Source of the DNA: an uncultured Eubacteriales bacterium
GTDB lineage: Bacteria; Bacillota; Clostridia; Lachnospirales; Bianqueaceae
Assembly (NCBI GenBank): GCA_900315265.1
Contig: OMYN01000006.1
Span: forward strand, 62,001-126,000
Length of the DNA: 64,000 bases
Direction: 5' to 3'
The notes under the pieces are model-generated. The model did no database searches. It saw nothing but the letters and a program-made list of their open reading frames with translations, and was not told the DNA's origin. Shown here piece after piece: positions 49,458 through 59,174 of this stretch. The position numbers and the translations under genes are program-made. Position 1 is the stretch's first letter; the number at the start of each line of letters is the position of its first letter.

Positions 49458-50912
49458 ATGCTTTACAACACGGAGTGTATAAAACCTGAGGATTTCAAGC
49501 CCCAGCGTTTTGAATCGGATCATGAGATCACCTTACGGGGTAAAAAGATCCCTTACCATACGGTTTCCGAAGATAATGTCTTCTATAGCAAAGACGGAAA
49601 GCCGGAAGCTTCTATCTTTTCTTATTCCTATTTCCGCTCGGATGTAAAAGACACCCGTAATCGCCCGGTATGCTTTGCTTATAACGGAGGTCCGGGATCC
49701 GGTTCCTACTTTGTTCATGCCGGTTTTCTGGCCCCCCGCAGGGTCGTTTACGGCGAACCGGACCGTCCTACCGCTTTCGGCCCCTATGAAGTTCAGGATA
49801 ACCCGGACTGCCTGCTGGATGACGCCGACCTGGTCATCTGCGATGCCATCGGCACCGGCAACGGTATGCTGATCGATGAAGATAAAAAAGCCGATTACCT
49901 GGGCATCGAGCAGGACGGCGAGGCCTTTATCGCCTTTATCGAACGCTGGCTGAAAAAGTATAACCGCACCATGTCTCCCAAATATCTGATCGGCGAAAGC
50001 TACGGCTGCACCCGCAACGCTACCATCGTCGGTATTGGTGCCAACGGAGGCCGCGAACGCTCGTACGGTGTGTCTTTCGACGGCGTCGTCAACATAGGCA
50101 ATACCATCACCGTCGGTAAATACTTTGGTGAGGGTCTTTATGTCGAGCCCAGTGTCATCGGCTTTCCTACCTACGCCGGCGTCAACTGGTACCATCATCG
50201 TCCGACCAACCAGACCGTCAAAGAATTCGTCATGGAAGCCAAGAAATTTGCCGACACGGAGTATATGCTTGCCCTTTACAAGGGTGAGTCACTCAGCGAC
50301 GAGGAAAAAGCGCACATTATCGACAAAGTCACCTATTATACAGGCGTTTCCAAAGAATATCTGATCCGCAACGGGCTCAAGATCGATGACGACAACTACC
50401 GTCAGGAGGTCCTGAAAAAAGAAGGCAAGGCAGTGTCCCGTTATGACGGCCGTATGACCCGTCCGCTGGCCGAACCCGAAGTTTTCGAGGCAAAGCACAA
50501 CCTCTTCGATGATGCGACGGCAGACCGCTACGAGACCTACTTCTACGCTGTCGAGACCGGCGAGATCTTCCCGGACCTGAACATCAAGATGGATCGGCCC
50601 TATATTACCTCTCACAGTTATTGGAAGAACTGGGACAAGGAAGAAAAGATGGGCGTTACCGGCCTCAAGCTCAGAGACGCCATGACAAGACGGCCCGGTA
50701 TGCGCACCTTCTTTGCCAACGGCTGGTTCGACCTGTGCACCGAGTTCGGCTATGTCTTCCATACCCTGGACCACGCCGGGCTGCCTAAAGACCGGACCTT
50801 CGTCAAGGGCTATAACTCCGGACACATGATCTATATCGGAGAAGATAACGTCAAGGAACTGTCCGCCGATATCCGTACCTTTATCTTGGGCGGGGATCCG
50901 ACAAAGGGATGA
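49458..50912 (+). CDS. Serine carboxypeptidase-like protein (peptidase family S10)
   Basis: Alpha/beta-hydrolase with S10 features: oxyanion segment FAYNGGPGSGS (residues 74-83), nucleophile Ser181 in IGESYGCTR, Asp425 in ANGWFDL and His456 in YNSGHMIY. The 484-residue protein has no signal peptide, so it should act in the cytoplasm, as proposed for other bacterial S10-like proteins. ATG at 49458 is preceded by GAGGAGG at a somewhat long 11 nt. Single gene, convergent with a MATE gene. Confidence 0.93.
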   Translation: MLYNTECIKPEDFKPQRFESDHEITLRGKKIPYHTVSEDNVFYSKDGKPEASIFSYSYFRSDVKDTRNRPVCFAYNGGPGSGSYFVHAGFLAPRRVVYGEPDRPTAFGPYEVQDNPDCLLDDADLVICDAIGTGNGMLIDEDKKADYLGIEQDGEAFIAFIERWLKKYNRTMSPKYLIGESYGCTRNATIVGIGANGGRERSYGVSFDGVVNIGNTITVGKYFGEGLYVEPSVIGFPTYAGVNWYHHRPTNQTVKEFVMEAKKFADTEYMLALYKGESLSDEEKAHIIDKVTYYTGVSKEYLIRNGLKIDDDNYRQEVLKKEGKAVSRYDGRMTRPLAEPEVFEAKHNLFDDATADRYETYFYAVETGEIFPDLNIKMDRPYITSHSYWKNWDKEEKMGVTGLKLRDAMTRRPGMRTFFANGWFDLCTEFGYVFHTLDHAGLPKDRTFVKGYNSGHMIYIGEDNVKELSADIRTFILGGDPTKG

Positions 50913-50927
50913 AAAAAATATACATTT

Positions 50928-50968
50928 AAAAAAGCCCGGGATCTTTCCATGATCGGAAGCTCCCGGGC
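50928..50968 (-). terminator. Terminator of the MATE gene at 51 kb
   Basis: GCCCGGGA (50934-50941)/TCCCGGGC (50961-50968) stem extended by GGAAAG/CTTTCC-type pairs, with a T6 run on the minus strand. On the plus strand the same hairpin lacks a T tail but may still help end the S10 gene transcript. Confidence 0.78.
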
Positions 50969-51052
50969 AAAGCTATATAGGGCGAAAAATCAAAGGAGGC
51001 AATAGTACTAATAAATACTGACAAAAAGATGCGTGTGTCCAGTCCTGCACAC

Positions 51053-52462
51053 TTATCCGTCCACTCCTATCTTTGCCACTTCATTCATCTCCTTTTTCTC
51101 CGTAATGTCGGTGACCCAGCCGTATTTTCTATAATGTCGGTATTCAAACGGCATTTTAGTAAATTCATCCAGATTCATCAGACAGTAGACCAGCCAGGCA
51201 GGCAGCTTGAACAGGAAGGCGGAAATAAAAGCAATTGGCAGGATAACGCCCCATAAGTTGATCAGGTCGGCAAGAAAGCCGAAACGGGTGTCACCTCCGG
51301 CGGTAAAAATACCGGAGATCAAGGTGCTGTTGGCTGTTTTTCCTACCATATTGATGCCGCAAACGATCAACATGATCTTCAAAAACTGCATTGCAGGATC
51401 CGTCAGGTTTAAAGGCAGGAAAGGCAGCATAAACGACGTCAGTGCGATCAAGGCGCCCGAGACCGCTCCCACTGCCAGTGACATATGCATGATCCTCGTC
51501 CCTGCTTTTTTGGCTTCCTCCAGTTTACCGGCTCCTAACAGATTGCCGATAATAATGCCGGTCCCGGCTCCCAGCCCGCTGGAGGCACAGCCGGCTATAT
51601 TTTTGACGATACCCGCTGCCGCACTGGCCGCAACGGCATCACTCCCCAAATGACCCATGATCACCGAATACATGGTCATGGCTCCGCCCCAGGCGATCAT
51701 ATTTCCCAGAACCGGTTTTGTATATCGAAAATACGCCTTGGCCTGTTTTTGCGGTATGTGGATCATGTAAGAAAGTCTCAGACGGACTACCCTTTTTTTC
51801 CCGTTTTCGATCGCCGCCAGGATCAGTTCCGTCAACCGGGACAGGACCGTGGCCAGGGCCGCACCTGCAATGCCCATTTTAGGAAGTCCGGCCAATCCGA
51901 AAATAAAGAAGGCATTCAGGATTACATTCATCACGACCGGGACGGTTCCGAAAATGGAGCTTTTCAGGACCCTGTCTGTATTTTTCATCGTGCATAAGTA
52001 GATCTGAGAAAATCCCAGAAACAAATACGAAGGGCTTACCACTCTAAGATAGATGGCCCCGGACCGGATCAGATTCGGATCGGATGTATACAAACTCATC
52101 AGCGCCTGAGGGAAGATCAGCGCTAAAAGGGCGAAGATCAGTGAACATACCGCCGATGCGGTCGCAGCAATAGCTGTAATTTCTTCGACTGCCTGTTTAT
52201 CCTTTTTTCCCCAGTACTGAGCCACCATAGCAGACTGCCCGATCATACAGGATGATAGGAACAGCATATGGACAAAGGCAATCTGCCCTGCCAGAGAGAC
52301 AGCTGCCATTTCGTTCTGTGATAATGCACCCAGCATGACGGCATCGGACGCATTCACAACGGATGTCAGCAGGCTTTGTATGGCCATGGGAAAAGCCAGA
52401 TGCAGCATCCGGCTGCCCAGTGTACGTTCCTTCGCTGCCGGACCGGTACTTTCCTTGCTCAT
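51053..52462 (-). CDS. MATE family efflux transporter
   Basis: The 469-residue, 12-helix protein has MatE features (RMLHLAFPMAIQSLLTSVVNASDAVMLGAL, the AQYWGKKDKQAV loop, and the second repeat near residue 245 beginning KPVLGNMIAWGGAMTMYSVIM). It is divergent from a broken AraC-family regulator gene 170 nt away, which probably controlled it. The substrate is unknown. The end of the gene, around 51053-51250, encodes a basic cytoplasmic tail. Confidence 0.92.
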   Translation of the reverse strand: MSKESTGPAAKERTLGSRMLHLAFPMAIQSLLTSVVNASDAVMLGALSQNEMAAVSLAGQIAFVHMLFLSSCMIGQSAMVAQYWGKKDKQAVEEITAIAATASAVCSLIFALLALIFPQALMSLYTSDPNLIRSGAIYLRVVSPSYLFLGFSQIYLCTMKNTDRVLKSSIFGTVPVVMNVILNAFFIFGLAGLPKMGIAGAALATVLSRLTELILAAIENGKKRVVRLRLSYMIHIPQKQAKAYFRYTKPVLGNMIAWGGAMTMYSVIMGHLGSDAVAASAAAGIVKNIAGCASSGLGAGTGIIIGNLLGAGKLEEAKKAGTRIMHMSLAVGAVSGALIALTSFMLPFLPLNLTDPAMQFLKIMLIVCGINMVGKTANSTLISGIFTAGGDTRFGFLADLINLWGVILPIAFISAFLFKLPAWLVYCLMNLDEFTKMPFEYRHYRKYGWVTDITEKKEMNEVAKIGVDG

Positions 52463-52631
52463 GGCTTACTCCTTCCTTGTGGCAACTTCCTTGTTATCTG
52501 CATTATATTGCGTCTTGATCTCATATTTTAGTATAATTGATCATAATAATAGTAATATATTTCGCAATCCGGTCGATCCCCCCGGTGCCAAAAGGGCAGG
52601 GATCCCGTCACTGCCAGATAAGGAGGCTGCC

Positions 52632-53573
52632 ATGCCTTTCGACCGATCTCTTTCGACTTCTGCTTTCCCCAGCCATCTGGTCATGCGACCTGACCAGTCG
52701 GAGATCGTTTCCTACGATGATCCGGATTTTCCAGCTTATATCCGCCGCGGCTGCCTGTCCAGCTATTCTAATTATTCCGAGGTCAGTCACTGGCACCAGG
52801 ATCTGGAATTCATCGTGATCCTGTCCGGCTCCATGAATTTCCGGGTGGATACCGACAAAATCACCCTGCATCCGGGCGAGGGGTTGATGGTCAATTCGCG
52901 CCACTTTCATTTTGGTTTTTCAGCGGACCGCACGGAATGCGAATTTCTGGTCCTGCTGCTGCATCCCCTGCTCTTATGACTGACACAGGAAATGGCCGCT
53001 TCCTACGTGACCCCTATCATCCGCAACGAAGCGCTTCCCTACCTGCTTTTATCCCCCAAAACAGATTGGCAAAAACAGATCCTGGACCTTTTGCGAGTCC
53101 TGTATTTTCAACCTAGTCAAAAAGCCCGCTGCCTGCAGATCGAATCATCGTTTTTTTCTATATGGATGATCTTGTCCGAGCACCTGGACCAGATCCAGTC
53201 ATCAAAGATACAAAAAGAGCAAGCATCCGGGTACCTGACTCAGGTAAGAGACATGACCCTCTTCATCAACACCCACTATGCTCGCAAGATCAGCCTGGAC
53301 CAGATCGCCTCAGCCGGCCATGTGGGCCTGACCTTGTGCTGCGACCTCTTTCACCGCTATGTAGGGGAAACACCTGTCTCTTACCTCAATCATTACCGAC
53401 TGGGCAAAAGCATACGTATGCTCCGCCGATCCGACCTGTCCGTGGGCCAGATCGCCGATGCCTGTGGTTTTGGCAGCGCCAGTTATTTTACACGCCTGTT
53501 CAAAGCACGGTATGGGGTCTCACCTCTCCAATACCGAAAGGGATTGACCTATGGACGTACAGAAGGTTTATAG
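52632..53573 (+). pseudogene. AraC-family transcriptional regulator with premature TGA
   Basis: One frame of 313 codons interrupted by an in-frame TGA at 52977-52979. The N-terminal part (from ATG 52632, 5 nt after AGGAGG) has a cupin-like sensor (SEVSHWHQDLEFIVILSGSMNF, HPGEGLMVNSRHFH). After the stop the same frame runs on through helices to a C-terminal AraC double HTH (KISLDQIASAGHVG, VGQIADACGFGSASYFTRLFKARYGVSPLQYRK). The stop falls in HPLLL-stop-LTQE, where relatives have Cys or Ser. No ribosome site precedes the downstream ATG, so the HTH part is probably not made. Confidence 0.87.
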
Positions 53574-53590
53574 TATATCGATCTGTCGAT

Positions 53591-54124
53591 TTACCGGATA
53601 CTGGCGTCCTGGATGATCCGGACCATATCTTCGATCGATTCCTGATACCCGCGTCTTTCCCAGGCGTCTACGACCGCCCATAGGCCGATGCCGTAAAAAA
53701 TACTGTGGTAATCAGCCCTCGAACGGACGCCATATACCCGGGCAAAGGCTTCATAGGATACATTCAGCTTGGAAGTACTTATCAGCATCCTGCGGACGTC
53801 ACGATTGCAGTATACGTATTCAAAGAAGGAATAGGCATTTTCAGGATCAAATGTGTCCGGGCTTTTGACCTGATGAAGACTCGCATAGTTCTCCCACATA
53901 CGTATAAGTTTATAGACCACAATGTCGTCGCGGCTGCTGAAATAACGGAAATAGGTAGCCCTGCTGATATTGGCCTTGCGTATGATCTTATCAACGGTGA
54001 CCGTTTCATTTTTGGTCAGCAGACATAGATAGGCGTCTGCGATCCGGTCTCTCATGTTCTGCCGGGCCATCTGCCGCTTGCCGGCTGTTACCGGATCCAG
54101 AAAATAATGCTCTGTATCTTCCAT
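53591..54124 (-). CDS. TetR/AcrR-family transcriptional regulator
   Basis: The 177-residue protein has a TetR HTH (RIADAYLCLLTKNETVTVDKIIRKANISRATYFRYFSSRDDIVVY, about residues 27-71) and a helical ligand-binding C-terminal domain that is not recognised. ATG at 54124 follows AGGAG. It is divergent from the broken 3-hydroxyacyl-CoA dehydrogenase gene with 153 nt between, so it may have regulated that gene. It ends 17 nt from the convergent AraC pseudogene. Confidence 0.9.
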   Translation of the reverse strand: MEDTEHYFLDPVTAGKRQMARQNMRDRIADAYLCLLTKNETVTVDKIIRKANISRATYFRYFSSRDDIVVYKLIRMWENYASLHQVKSPDTFDPENAYSFFEYVYCNRDVRRMLISTSKLNVSYEAFARVYGVRSRADYHSIFYGIGLWAVVDAWERRGYQESIEDMVRIIQDASIR

Positions 54125-54277
54125 ATACTCTCCTGAGACTTTTTCCGCAAAGGTATCAAGTTTATTTGATCACGCCAATCGAATTGACGAAGAGACTTTG
54201 CATTATTAAACTTATAACTAAAAGTATAGCATACCTTCTATGCTTTTCAAAAAATTCATCATGAAAGGATGTCACCT

Positions 54278-55199
54278 ATGAACTTTAAAAAAGTAACCGT
54301 AATCGGCGGCGGGGTACTTGGCAGCCAAATCGCTTATCAGACCGCTTACTGCGGCTTCGATGTAACCATCTGGATGAGAAGCGAGTCTTCTATCACCCGG
54401 ACTCAGCCGAAAATCGATGCATTGCATCAAACCTATATCGATACGCTGAACCTGATGAATACCCCCGAGGGCAAACGGTCTGGCGGACCCCGCAGATTTT
54501 GATCTGGATAAATGTCTAGCTCAAAACGAAAATGCCTATAAGACCCTGAAGCTGGAAACCAGTTTGGAAAAGGCCCTGGGCGATGCCGATCTTGTTATCG
54601 AATCCATGGCGGAAGATCCTAAACAGAAGATCGAGTTCTATCAAAAAGCCGCATCTCTGCTTCCGGAGAAGACCGTTCTGGTCACCAACTCCTCTACGCT
54701 TCTTCCTTCTACCTTTGCTTCCTATACCGGCCGTCCGGAAAAGTATCTGTCTTTGCATTTTGCCAACCAGATCTGGCGAGCCAACACCGCTGAGATCATG
54801 AATCATGCCGGGACCGACCCTAAATATTACGACGAAGTCGTTGAGTTTGCCAAACAGATCCGCATGATCCCGCTGTGCCTGCACAAAGAGCAGCCCGGGT
54901 ACCTTCTGAATACGATGCTGGTACCGCTGTTAAACTCCGGTCTGTATCTGTGGGCTAACGATATTGCCGATCCGGAAACCATCGACCTTACCTGGCGTGT
55001 CGGCACCGGCGCTTCCATGGGCCCCTTCCAATTCTGCGACGTCATCGGTATTACGACCGTTTACAATGTTGTTGCCATCAACCCCGAAGCCAATAAACCC
55101 GGGACCGTTCATTATCTGATCAAACAGAAACTGCAGCCAATGATCGACGCAGGCCACCTGGGACGCGCTACCGGTGAAGGTTTCTACAAGTACAACTGA
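54278..55199 (+). pseudogene. 3-hydroxyacyl-CoA dehydrogenase, frameshifted
   Basis: From ATG 54278 (after AAAGGA) the frame encodes a Rossmann fold, MNFKKVTVIGGGVLGSQIAYQTA, to about residue 66. It then runs into a stop at 54502. Net +1 shift near 54473-54480 (one extra base or two missing) restores the coding frame: GLADPADFDLDKCLAQNENAY, then LEKALGDADLVIESMAEDPKQK and the C-terminal HAD domain (QPGYLLNTMLVPLLNSGLYLW, GTGASMGPFQFCDVIG) to 55199. The reconstructed protein would be about 306 aa, normal for NAD-dependent 3-hydroxyacyl-CoA dehydrogenases. A sequencing error is possible. Confidence 0.87.
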
Positions 55200-55234
55200 T
55201 CGTGATGTTATCAGCCTGATCGTACAAACTTCTA

Positions 55235-55281
55235 AAAGGACCGGGACCGGTAAGAAATTACCGATCCCGGTCCTTTATATT
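55235..55281 (+). terminator. Terminator after the dehydrogenase pseudogene
   Basis: AAAGGACCGGGA/TCCCGGTCCTTT stem, extended inward by CCGGTAA/TTACCG pairs, with a short T-rich tail. Confidence 0.75.
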
Positions 55282-55315
55282 CTTCGGTTTCGTATGCAGT
55301 ACATCCATAACTGTG

Positions 55316-56716
55316 TCAGGCATTCGAAATATCTTTCTGCGTCATGTCCCGGATCCACTTGCCGCTGTTGAGACGGTTGATACACCAAATGGATTTAATG
55401 ATCAGATCGACTTTCAGGCAGATAAAGGTAAACCAGCCCGGCATGTGAAAAACCAGACCGACCAGGGCTCCCAGCGGTATGCTGACGACCCACAAAAAGA
55501 GGATATCCGCCTTTAAGAGGAACTTGGTATCACCGCCTCCCCTAAGGACGCCTTTGGTCATAACACTCTGGATCGATCCGAAGATCATGATGAAACCGCT
55601 GGCTATCATCATACGTTTGGTTTCCAGAATGGTCTGATCGGACAGAGCGTAAAAACGTATGGTAAGCGGTCCCAGCAAGATGATAAGGATGCAGTTAAGG
55701 ATTCCGATCACAACACTCATCAGATAAAAGGTCTGCCCCTGGGCGAGGGCTTTTTCCCGGTCGCCGGCCCCGATGGTATTACCCGTTACGATACTGGCTG
55801 CGTTTGAAATGCCTCCGACGACGACCGTGAAGAGGCGGTCAACGACCTGCACGACCGAATTGGCGGCAACTACGACCGAGCCCATGTGGCCCAGCACAAT
55901 GCCGATCATGGTGTTGCCCAGGCCCAGCATGGTATCCGAGCAAAGAGCCGGGGCACCGGCCTTCAGATACCGGTTCATCAGATCTTTGCTTGGATTGACG
56001 AACAGATTGCGGACCTTAAAATTCAGTCTTTTATCTATAAAAAAGATATAAATAAAGGTAACCAGAAACTCGGAAGTCCGAGCAATCAGCGTACCCAGCG
56101 CCGCCCCAGCTATCTCCATGCGGGGAGCCCCCAGTTTTCCGAAAATGAAGACCCAGTTGGCAAAAAGATTGAAGACGAAGGATATGATAGAGGTGACCAG
56201 TCCCAAGGTGGCCTGCTGGACAGACCGCATCAGAAAGCTGGCTACCAGAGACGTACCGTGTATGATGTAGACAAAGGTCGTGATCTTCAGATATTTGACC
56301 CCTTGCTCGATGACATCCGGTTCCGTCGTAAAGAAGCCCATGATCGTTTCGGGGAAAAACCAAGTAAGAATCGCAAAAACAAAACCTGTGACGGCTGAAA
56401 TACGGATACCCAGATTCAATGTCTGACGGGCCCTTTCCAGTTGGCGGGCTCCCCAGAACTGAGCGATCAGTACACTGCAGCCGCCGATGATCCCCATGCA
56501 CAAAATGTTGTACAGGGAATAAAAAGTGTTGGCCAGGGAACTGGCGGACAGCTGAACTTCGCCGAAACTGCCCAGCATGACGGTATCCATCATGTTGACG
56601 CCCATGTTGATAGCCTGCTGTCCTGCTACCGGCAGCATGATAGCCAGCACGTTCTCGTAGAAGACCTTATCCTTTACGATGGTTATTTTCTTCATGCGCA
56701 GATGGTCCCTCCCCAT
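55316..56716 (-). CDS. MATE family efflux transporter
   Basis: The 466-residue MatE protein has LAIMLPVAGQQAINMGVNMMDTVMLGSFGE, an AQFWGARQLERA loop and the second repeat beginning KAGAPALCSDTMLGLGNTMIG. Two starts are possible: ATG at 56716 (AAGG 7 nt upstream) or ATG at 56695 (GGGAGGG 11 nt upstream, product MKKITIVKDKVF), seven codons shorter. It is the third MATE gene in the window and only distantly similar to the others. Substrate unknown. Confidence 0.92.
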   Translation of the reverse strand: MGRDHLRMKKITIVKDKVFYENVLAIMLPVAGQQAINMGVNMMDTVMLGSFGEVQLSASSLANTFYSLYNILCMGIIGGCSVLIAQFWGARQLERARQTLNLGIRISAVTGFVFAILTWFFPETIMGFFTTEPDVIEQGVKYLKITTFVYIIHGTSLVASFLMRSVQQATLGLVTSIISFVFNLFANWVFIFGKLGAPRMEIAGAALGTLIARTSEFLVTFIYIFFIDKRLNFKVRNLFVNPSKDLMNRYLKAGAPALCSDTMLGLGNTMIGIVLGHMGSVVVAANSVVQVVDRLFTVVVGGISNAASIVTGNTIGAGDREKALAQGQTFYLMSVVIGILNCILIILLGPLTIRFYALSDQTILETKRMMIASGFIMIFGSIQSVMTKGVLRGGGDTKFLLKADILFLWVVSIPLGALVGLVFHMPGWFTFICLKVDLIIKSIWCINRLNSGKWIRDMTQKDISNA

Positions 56717-56839
56717 GGAATAACCTTACTCAAAGTTTACAATTATATTCATTATACTCCTTTTATGTATCGATACAAACATTCTGCACATATATTTTTT
56801 ATATATTACCTTATTAATTGTTTAATATGTTAATCTTTA

Positions 56840-56881
56840 CAAAGAAAATGCCCAGGCAGAGTTACAGGTTTCTGCCTGGGC
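56840..56881 (-). terminator. Terminator of tex
   Basis: Perfect 11-bp stem GCCCAGGCAGA/TCTGCCTGGGC (56871-56881 with 56850-56860) with a T-rich tail on the minus strand. Confidence 0.85.
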
Positions 56882-56888
56882 TTCGTGT

Positions 56889-59147
56889 TTACATCCTACC
56901 GTTCATCGATAAAGCGATCCGTTTCCTTGCTACGTCTACGTCTACGACCGTGACGTCAACGACCTGTCCAACTTTAACGACCTCTAAAGGACTTGTGATA
57001 AAATGATCGGTCAGTCGGCTGATATGGACCAGGCCGTCCTGATGAACGCCTATATCCACAAAGACGCCGAAGTCCACGATATTGCGGACCGTCCCTTTCA
57101 GCTTCATCCCAGGTTTCAGATCTTCCATGGTCAAAACATCCGACTTAAGGATCGGGGCCGGCATATCCGTGCGGGGATCGCGGGCCGGTTTCTCCAATTC
57201 CGACAGAATGTCGTTCATCGTGATGGTACCGATCCCCAATTTCTCCGCTTCTTGAGCAGGATCCTTGACCATGCTGCGGGCCTCTTTGAAAGAGGCTGCC
57301 TGATCGGTCAGTCCCAATTCTTTCAGCAGCCTTTTTACCGCCTCGTAATTTTCGGGATGTACCGCTGTCGCGTCCAGGGCTTCCTTCCCTCCGTTGATAC
57401 GACAGAAGCCGGCGCACTGCTGGAAGGCTTTGGGTCCCAGTTTGGGTACCTTGAGCAGATCGCGGCGGCTCTCAAATCGACCGTTTTCTTCCCGGTAAGC
57501 GACTATATTTTTAGCCACCGAAGGACTGATGCCCGAAATATAGGACAAAAGCGAAGCCGATGCCGTATTCAGATCCACCCCTACCCGGTTGACGCAGTCC
57601 TCTACCACGCTGCCCAAAGCTTCCGACAATTTCTTCTGGTCCATGTCGTGCTGATACTGGCCGACCCCGACAGCCTTGGGATCGATCTTGACCAGCTCGG
57701 CCAGAGGATCCTGCAGGCGGCGGGCCATGCTGACAGCACTTCGCTGGCCTACGTCAAAAGAGGGGAATTCCTCGGTCGCTAACTTGCTGGCGCTGTAGAC
57801 CGAAGCCCCTGCCTCATTGACGATCACGTAGCGGACAGGCTTTGCGGACGGATTTTCGCGGGCGTATTCCCGGATGATCTGAACCACGACCTGTTCGGAC
57901 TCGCGGCTGGCCGTTCCATTACCCAGCGATATCAAAGTCACTTTGTCTTTGCGGATCAGCCCTTTGATGGTCCTCTTGGTCTCATCAACCTTACACTGGG
58001 GAGCCGTAGGAAAAACGACTGTTGTGTCCAGGACTTTACCGGTTACATCGACCACGGCGATCTTACAGCCGGTACGAAAGGCCGGATCCCAGCCCAGCAC
58101 CACCTGACCGGCAATGGGCGGCTGCATAAGCAGCTGGGTCAGATTAGATTTGAAAACAGTAATAGCCCCGTCCTGAGCCTCCTGGGTCAGCTGGGTCCGG
58201 ATCTGCCGCTCGATGGCCGGAGCCATCAACCGGTCGTAGGCATCCTTTGCCGCCTCTTCCAACTGGGGCGTCGTATAGGGATTTTTATGCAAAAGCCCCT
58301 GTGTCCCCAATAGATTCCGAACCAGAAACAGCTCGATATCCTCCTGCGGCGCCGTCACGGTAACCGTCAGAAAGCCTTCTGTCTCTCCCCTGTCCAGGGC
58401 CAGCACACGATACCCTTTGATCTGCCGGATCGGTTCGTCGAAATCCGCATACATATCGTAGATCGACTCCCGGCTTTCCAGTTTCTGGTTACGGATCCCT
58501 GCTTTACCGCCGTCCTCTTCCCTGCCGCCATCTTTTTTAACGGCTTTCTTTACAGAGTGAATATGTCCGCGGTTAACAGTGGCCCGGCGCACCCAGGCTC
58601 TCAGGTCGGCATCCTCACTGACCCTTTCCGCGATAATGTCGCGGGCCCCTTGCAGGGCCTCCTCCGGATTTTCGATTCTGAGTTTTTGGTCGATATCCGC
58701 ATCGGAAGCAGTTACATATTTGACGGCTTCCTCTTCGACCGGTCTATCCGTCTTCTGGGCCATAAGAAAATCTGCCAGAGCTTCAAGGCCCTTTTCCCGG
58801 GCCGCGGACGCTCTGGTCGTCCGTTTGGGCCGGAAGGGCTGATAAAGATCGTCGACGGCAACCTGGGTCTTGGCCTCCAGGATCTTCGCCTTCAGTTGGT
58901 CGGTCAGCTTGCCCTGGGCTTCGATCGAATCCAGGACCTGCTGCTTTTTGTCTTCCAGTGCCCTAAGAGAAGCCAGGCGGTCCGCCAGATCACGCAGCTG
59001 CTCATCGTTTAACGATCCGGTCGCTTCCTTGCGGTAGCGCGAAATGAAGGGGACCGTATTGCCCTCGTCCAGCAGCTTTACGGCAGCTTCGACCTGAGAG
59101 GGTCTTACCTTGAGTTCATCGGCAATGATGTGGGTGATTTCAGCCAT
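56889..59147 (-). CDS. tex: Tex family transcription accessory/RNA-binding protein
   Basis: The 752-residue protein has the Tex layout: N-terminal helical region (ITHIIADELKVRPSQVEAAVKLLDEGNTVPFISRYRKEATG), a YqgF/RNase H-like domain (VLGWDPAFRTGCKIAVVD), two helix-hairpin-helix motifs (LLSYISGISPSVAKNIVAYREENG and KLGPKAFQQCAGF) and a C-terminal S1 domain (GMKLKGTVRNIVDFGVFVDIGVHQDGLVHIS). It binds nucleic acids and influences transcription. A Lys/Gly/Glu-rich insertion (about residues 205-230) is slightly unusual. It lies 27 nt after the DAHP synthase gene on the same strand. Confidence 0.96.
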   Translation of the reverse strand: MAEITHIIADELKVRPSQVEAAVKLLDEGNTVPFISRYRKEATGSLNDEQLRDLADRLASLRALEDKKQQVLDSIEAQGKLTDQLKAKILEAKTQVAVDDLYQPFRPKRTTRASAAREKGLEALADFLMAQKTDRPVEEEAVKYVTASDADIDQKLRIENPEEALQGARDIIAERVSEDADLRAWVRRATVNRGHIHSVKKAVKKDGGREEDGGKAGIRNQKLESRESIYDMYADFDEPIRQIKGYRVLALDRGETEGFLTVTVTAPQEDIELFLVRNLLGTQGLLHKNPYTTPQLEEAAKDAYDRLMAPAIERQIRTQLTQEAQDGAITVFKSNLTQLLMQPPIAGQVVLGWDPAFRTGCKIAVVDVTGKVLDTTVVFPTAPQCKVDETKRTIKGLIRKDKVTLISLGNGTASRESEQVVVQIIREYARENPSAKPVRYVIVNEAGASVYSASKLATEEFPSFDVGQRSAVSMARRLQDPLAELVKIDPKAVGVGQYQHDMDQKKLSEALGSVVEDCVNRVGVDLNTASASLLSYISGISPSVAKNIVAYREENGRFESRRDLLKVPKLGPKAFQQCAGFCRINGGKEALDATAVHPENYEAVKRLLKELGLTDQAASFKEARSMVKDPAQEAEKLGIGTITMNDILSELEKPARDPRTDMPAPILKSDVLTMEDLKPGMKLKGTVRNIVDFGVFVDIGVHQDGLVHISRLTDHFITSPLEVVKVGQVVDVTVVDVDVARKRIALSMNGRM

Positions 59148-59174
59148 AGGTCTCCAATCCTACTTCTGCCGACA

